From an uncultured Eubacteriales bacterium (GTDB lineage Bacteria > Bacillota > Clostridia > Oscillospirales > Oscillospiraceae), in the NCBI GenBank assembly GCA_905201305.1, contig CAJKNS010000016.1:1-16955 (forward strand): a DNA stretch of 16,955 nt, written 5' to 3'. A program made the position numbers and the translations under genes. This document shows, one piece after another, positions 14,933-16,955 of the stretch. The notes beneath the pieces were generated by a model. That model ran no database searches. It was not told where the DNA came from and saw only the letters and a program-made list of their open reading frames with translations. Position 1 is the stretch's first letter; the number at the start of each line of letters is the position of its first letter.

Positions 14933-15820
14933 ATGAGTGAGAAATCCTTTCACGATCGCGTTGCGGCAGTGGTGGCAGGACAAAAGGTAGAGGAATTGAA
15001 GGCGCGCCACGCTTATCTTCACGGCGTCAACCGTGGGCGTGAGGAATACGGCACCTTCTGGCTGCGCAGCGACCATTCCACCTTTGGTCATACCTTTGGA
15101 CGAATGATGGGCTACAAGGAGCTGGTACCGGCACATTTTGGCGAGCCGCTGGCAGCCAATGCCTTTGCCAAGTCCGATGAGAAATACGGCATGAACGACG
15201 ATGACATGAAGGAGGGCATGCCCTTCGAGAATGCCACCGAGGAGAAAATTGACCGTCCTACCAAGATGAGGGATATCTATGGCATGTTCAACCTCTATGG
15301 TCATAACCCCGGTACCTTTGGTCAGAGTTGCCATGTTTTGGCCTCTCCGGTGATTGAGGTGGCTGAGGACGGAAAATCCGCTCGGAGCTTCTATCTGACT
15401 CCCGGCACCATGATGGGCATGAACGGCCCCAAGGGCGGACGCAGCGGCGGCTGGCTCTGGGAACGGTATGGCTCCGACTTTGTGTATCGGGACGGACGCT
15501 GGTGGTGGTTCCATGAACAGGTTTGCCCGGACATCGGCGACAGCTATGATTCCTCCAACTGGGCGCAGGACCGGTTCCGGAAGTATCTCTCCGGCGAATT
15601 GAAGGTTGGCAACTGCTCCGGTGCACCCAGAAGCGGCATTTCCGATCTGCGGCAGGCGCATAACGATATCAGCATCATTCAGACGGTGCAGGATACGGTC
15701 CCTGCGCCTGAAGCCTATGAAAAGCTGGACGAGGCGCACACTTATTCCCCCGGCTGTGCGGAATTCGAGGAGATTTCCATCTATCCCGAGAATAAGGGCT
15801 ACGGCGATCCGATTTATTAA
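14933..15820 (+). CDS. SnoaL/NTF2-like protein C2
   Basis: 295 residues; GGGAGGG lies 8 bp before the ATG. SnoaL-like core with an insertion: helix VEELKARHAYLHGVNRG (19-35), TFWLRSDHSTFGHTFGRMMG (41-60), a charged Met-rich stretch of about 40 residues (85-125) absent from C1, then ASPVIEVAEDGKSARSFYLT (137-156), GGWLWERYGSDFVYRDGRWW (172-191) and WFHEQVCPDIGDSYDSSNW. C1 has the matching ERYGEDYVREDG and HE. The Gly/Pro linker of C1 is missing; instead the tail has KVGNCSGAPRSGISDLR and a long acidic end finishing GYGDPIY. It closes the operon and is followed by a strong terminator. His26, His30, Asp48 and His49 could line a pocket, but no catalytic set can be assigned by eye. Confidence 0.82.
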   Translation: MSEKSFHDRVAAVVAGQKVEELKARHAYLHGVNRGREEYGTFWLRSDHSTFGHTFGRMMGYKELVPAHFGEPLAANAFAKSDEKYGMNDDDMKEGMPFENATEEKIDRPTKMRDIYGMFNLYGHNPGTFGQSCHVLASPVIEVAEDGKSARSFYLTPGTMMGMNGPKGGRSGGWLWERYGSDFVYRDGRWWWFHEQVCPDIGDSYDSSNWAQDRFRKYLSGELKVGNCSGAPRSGISDLRQAHNDISIIQTVQDTVPAPEAYEKLDEAHTYSPGCAEFEEISIYPENKGYGDPIY

Positions 15821-15833
15821 CCAGAAGCATGTT

Positions 15834-15874
15834 GAAATCCGGACAAAGCATCTGTGCTCTGTCCGGATTTCTTT
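15834..15874 (+). terminator. Intrinsic terminator ending the SnoaL/lipoprotein operon
   Basis: GAAATCCGGACA pairs with TGTCCGGATTTC over 12 bp; inside, after one mismatch, AGCA pairs with TGCT across a TCTG loop. TTT follows. It lies 13 bp after the C2 stop and separates the operon from the GH20 gene. Confidence 0.8.
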
Positions 15875-15942
15875 GCGTGGCGCGTCAAAATATAAAGAAA
15901 TTACTGCCAATTTTCATGCAGAAAATTCCTTGCATTTTCCAT

Positions 15943-16036
15943 AAAAGTTATTGATTATACAGACAAACTGACGTATATTCATCTTTTTTTCATTTTGCAA
16001 AAAAAGTTGTTGATAAAACGAAATAAGTCGTATATT
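15943..16036 (+). repeat. Tandem promoter-like direct repeat upstream of the GH20 gene
   Basis: Copy 1 (15943-15979) and copy 2 (16002-16036) share AAAAGTT, one variable base, TTGAT and, 19-21 bases later, CGTATATT. The A-rich middle is less similar and copy 2 is 2 bp shorter. Each copy contains a -35/-10-like pair, so the repeat duplicates a promoter or a regulator site. Confidence 0.5.
15951..15979 (+). promoter_or_regulatory. Upstream candidate promoter of the GH20 gene
   Basis: TTGATT (4 of 6) and TATATT (5 of 6) are 17 bp apart within copy 1 of the direct repeat. If used it would leave a leader of about 105 bases. Confidence 0.45.
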
Positions 16037-16038
16037 AT
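16010..16038 (+). promoter_or_regulatory. Proximal candidate promoter of the GH20 gene
   Basis: TTGATA (5 of 6) and TATTAT (5 of 6) are 17 bp apart. The start would lie near 16045, about 45 bases before the TTG. This is the better of the two GH20 promoters. Confidence 0.6.
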
Positions 16039-16089
16039 GAAAAGTGGTTTCTGAAAACAGATGCACATAAGAAAATGGAGGGAAGTAAT

Positions 16090-16955
16090 TTGAAAGCTGG
16101 CAGAAGAATATTATCTCTGCTGCTGACCGTCTGCATGCTGATTTGCATGCTCCCGACAGCGGTGTTCGCTGCATCCGATAAGGGCTATATGAAGGTAGCC
16201 ATGCTGGACAGCGGACGAAAGTATTTTACTGTGGATTGGGTGAAGTCTTTCATCTATGAAGCAAAGGCGGACGGCTACACCCATGTTATGCTGGCAGTTG
16301 GAAACGATGGAATGCGGTTCCTGCTGGATGACATGTCGCTGACCGTCAATTCCAAAACCTATTCCAGCGATGCGGTGAAATCCGCGATTCAGGCGGGCAA
16401 CACCAACTACACCACCGACTCCACCGGCGAGTGGACCGAGAGTGAGATGGACGAGATCTTTGCGGCTGCAAACGCGGCTGGCATCGAGATCATCCCCCTG
16501 CTCAACAGCCCCGGACATATGGATGCCGTTTTGTATGCGGCATCTTCCCTGACTGGGGTAACCTGCAGCTACAACAGCTCCGTGCGTACCATTGATGTGA
16601 CGAATACCACGGCGGTGGCGTTCTCTCAGGCGTTTATCCAGAAGTATATCGATTACTTTGCGGGCAAGGGCTGCAAATATTTCAACTTTGGTGCGGACGA
16701 ATATGCCAATGACCGCTATACCAGCGGCGGCATGGGCTTCGGCAACCTCCAGAGCAGCAATAAGTATGGCTACTTTATCAAGTATGTCAATGAGCTTGCT
16801 GCCATGGTGAAGAGCGCCGGTTTGACTCCCATTGCCTTTAACGACGGCATTGAATACAGCAACAAGACCAGCGCTTCCGTTGGCTCTAAGACCTATACCT
16901 TTGATAAGGACATTGTTGTTTGCTACTGGTCCAGCGGCTGGAGCGGCTATAACCT
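16090..16955 (+). CDS. Secreted GH20 beta-N-acetylhexosaminidase-like protein, 3' end outside window
   Basis: The first 288 codons are visible. TTG 16090 is the chosen start because GGAGGG lies 7 bp upstream; the in-frame ATG at 16075 overlaps that site. Residues 1-27 are a signal peptide (basic KAGRR, hydrophobic core, cut after VFA). The GH20 catalytic barrel follows: YMKVAMLDSGRKYFTVDWVK, ADGYTHVMLAVGNDGMRF, WTESEMDEIFAAANAAGIEI and IPLLNSPGHMDAVL. The catalytic Asp-Glu pair lies in FNFGADEYAND (Asp203-Glu204), where the Asp stabilises the substrate acetamido group and the Glu is the acid/base. Such enzymes release GlcNAc, GalNAc or lacto-N-biose from host or milk glycans outside the cell. 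It has its own promoter region and an upstream terminator, so it is probably unrelated in function to the SnoaL operon. C-terminal modules, common in secreted gut GH20 proteins, would be outside the window. Confidence 0.9.
   Translation, partial: MKAGRRILSLLLTVCMLICMLPTAVFAASDKGYMKVAMLDSGRKYFTVDWVKSFIYEAKADGYTHVMLAVGNDGMRFLLDDMSLTVNSKTYSSDAVKSAIQAGNTNYTTDSTGEWTESEMDEIFAAANAAGIEIIPLLNSPGHMDAVLYAASSLTGVTCSYNSSVRTIDVTNTTAVAFSQAFIQKYIDYFAGKGCKYFNFGADEYANDRYTSGGMGFGNLQSSNKYGYFIKYVNELAAMVKSAGLTPIAFNDGIEYSNKTSASVGSKTYTFDKDIVVCYWSSGWSGYN

Noticed and set aside
14111..15910. 599-aa open frame on the minus strand antisense to A2 end, B2 and C2
   Set aside because: All three plus-strand genes have ribosome sites, tight spacing and recognisable paralogues; the antisense frame has no domain pattern and follows from codon bias.
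16075..16089. ATG 16075 as start of the GH20 gene
   Set aside because: It overlaps the GGAGGG ribosome site that serves TTG 16090, and the signal peptide begins properly at the TTG.
1..16955. CRISPR array, tRNA, rRNA or known riboswitch
   Set aside because: No regularly spaced direct repeats, cloverleaf or conserved riboswitch core was recognised by eye; no covariance-model search could be run.

Overview
The window looks like a chromosomal segment of a gut-type Clostridia (Bacillota), most likely an Oscillospiraceae relative. This is inferred from the strong AGGAGG ribosome sites, Gram-positive lipobox lipoproteins, YesN-like AraC and HxlR regulators, moderately high GC and a secreted GH20 hexosaminidase. 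No rRNA, tRNA or CRISPR array was seen, and no gene fixes the genus.

Layout. (1) 2-3904, plus strand: the 3' part of a right-handed beta-helix-like protein, then, after a hairpin, a 642-aa old-yellow-enzyme (OYE)/4Fe-4S/FAD/NAD(P) reductase of the FadH/BaiCD/BaiH type. (2) 3914-4120: a 160-bp element with 17-bp perfect terminal inverted repeats, directly followed by a bidirectional terminator. (3) 4177-7019, regulators: an unrecognised 243-aa minus-strand protein with a Gly/Pro-rich segment, divergent from an AraC-type regulator that has a good promoter. A minus-strand pair of overlapping HxlR-type genes converges on the AraC gene, overlaps its 3' end, and has a 15-bp palindrome upstream. (4) 7135-15871: eight genes on the plus strand ending at a clear terminator. 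The order is A1-B1-C1, lipoprotein 1, lipoprotein 2, A2-B2-C2. A, B and C are three kinds of long SnoaL/NTF2-like protein. A1/A2, B1/B2 and C1/C2 are paralogue pairs in the same order, so a three-gene cassette has been duplicated around a pair of paralogous solute-binding lipoproteins. (5) 15872-end: an AT-rich region with two promoter-like repeats and the start of a secreted GH20 gene, a separate unit.

How the parts may work together (inference). SnoaL-fold proteins include dehydratases and isomerases such as BaiE, scytalone dehydratase and ketosteroid isomerase. The reductase belongs to the family that reduces C=C bonds of enoates, enoyl-CoAs and steroid or bile-acid enones. A dehydration/isomerisation plus ene-reduction pathway for an unknown small molecule, with two lipoproteins capturing the substrate and AraC/HxlR regulators controlling it, fits the layout. 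The six-paralogue SnoaL array around two orphan binding proteins is the most distinctive feature. The substrate cannot be read from the sequence, and no permease or CoA ligase is present in the window.
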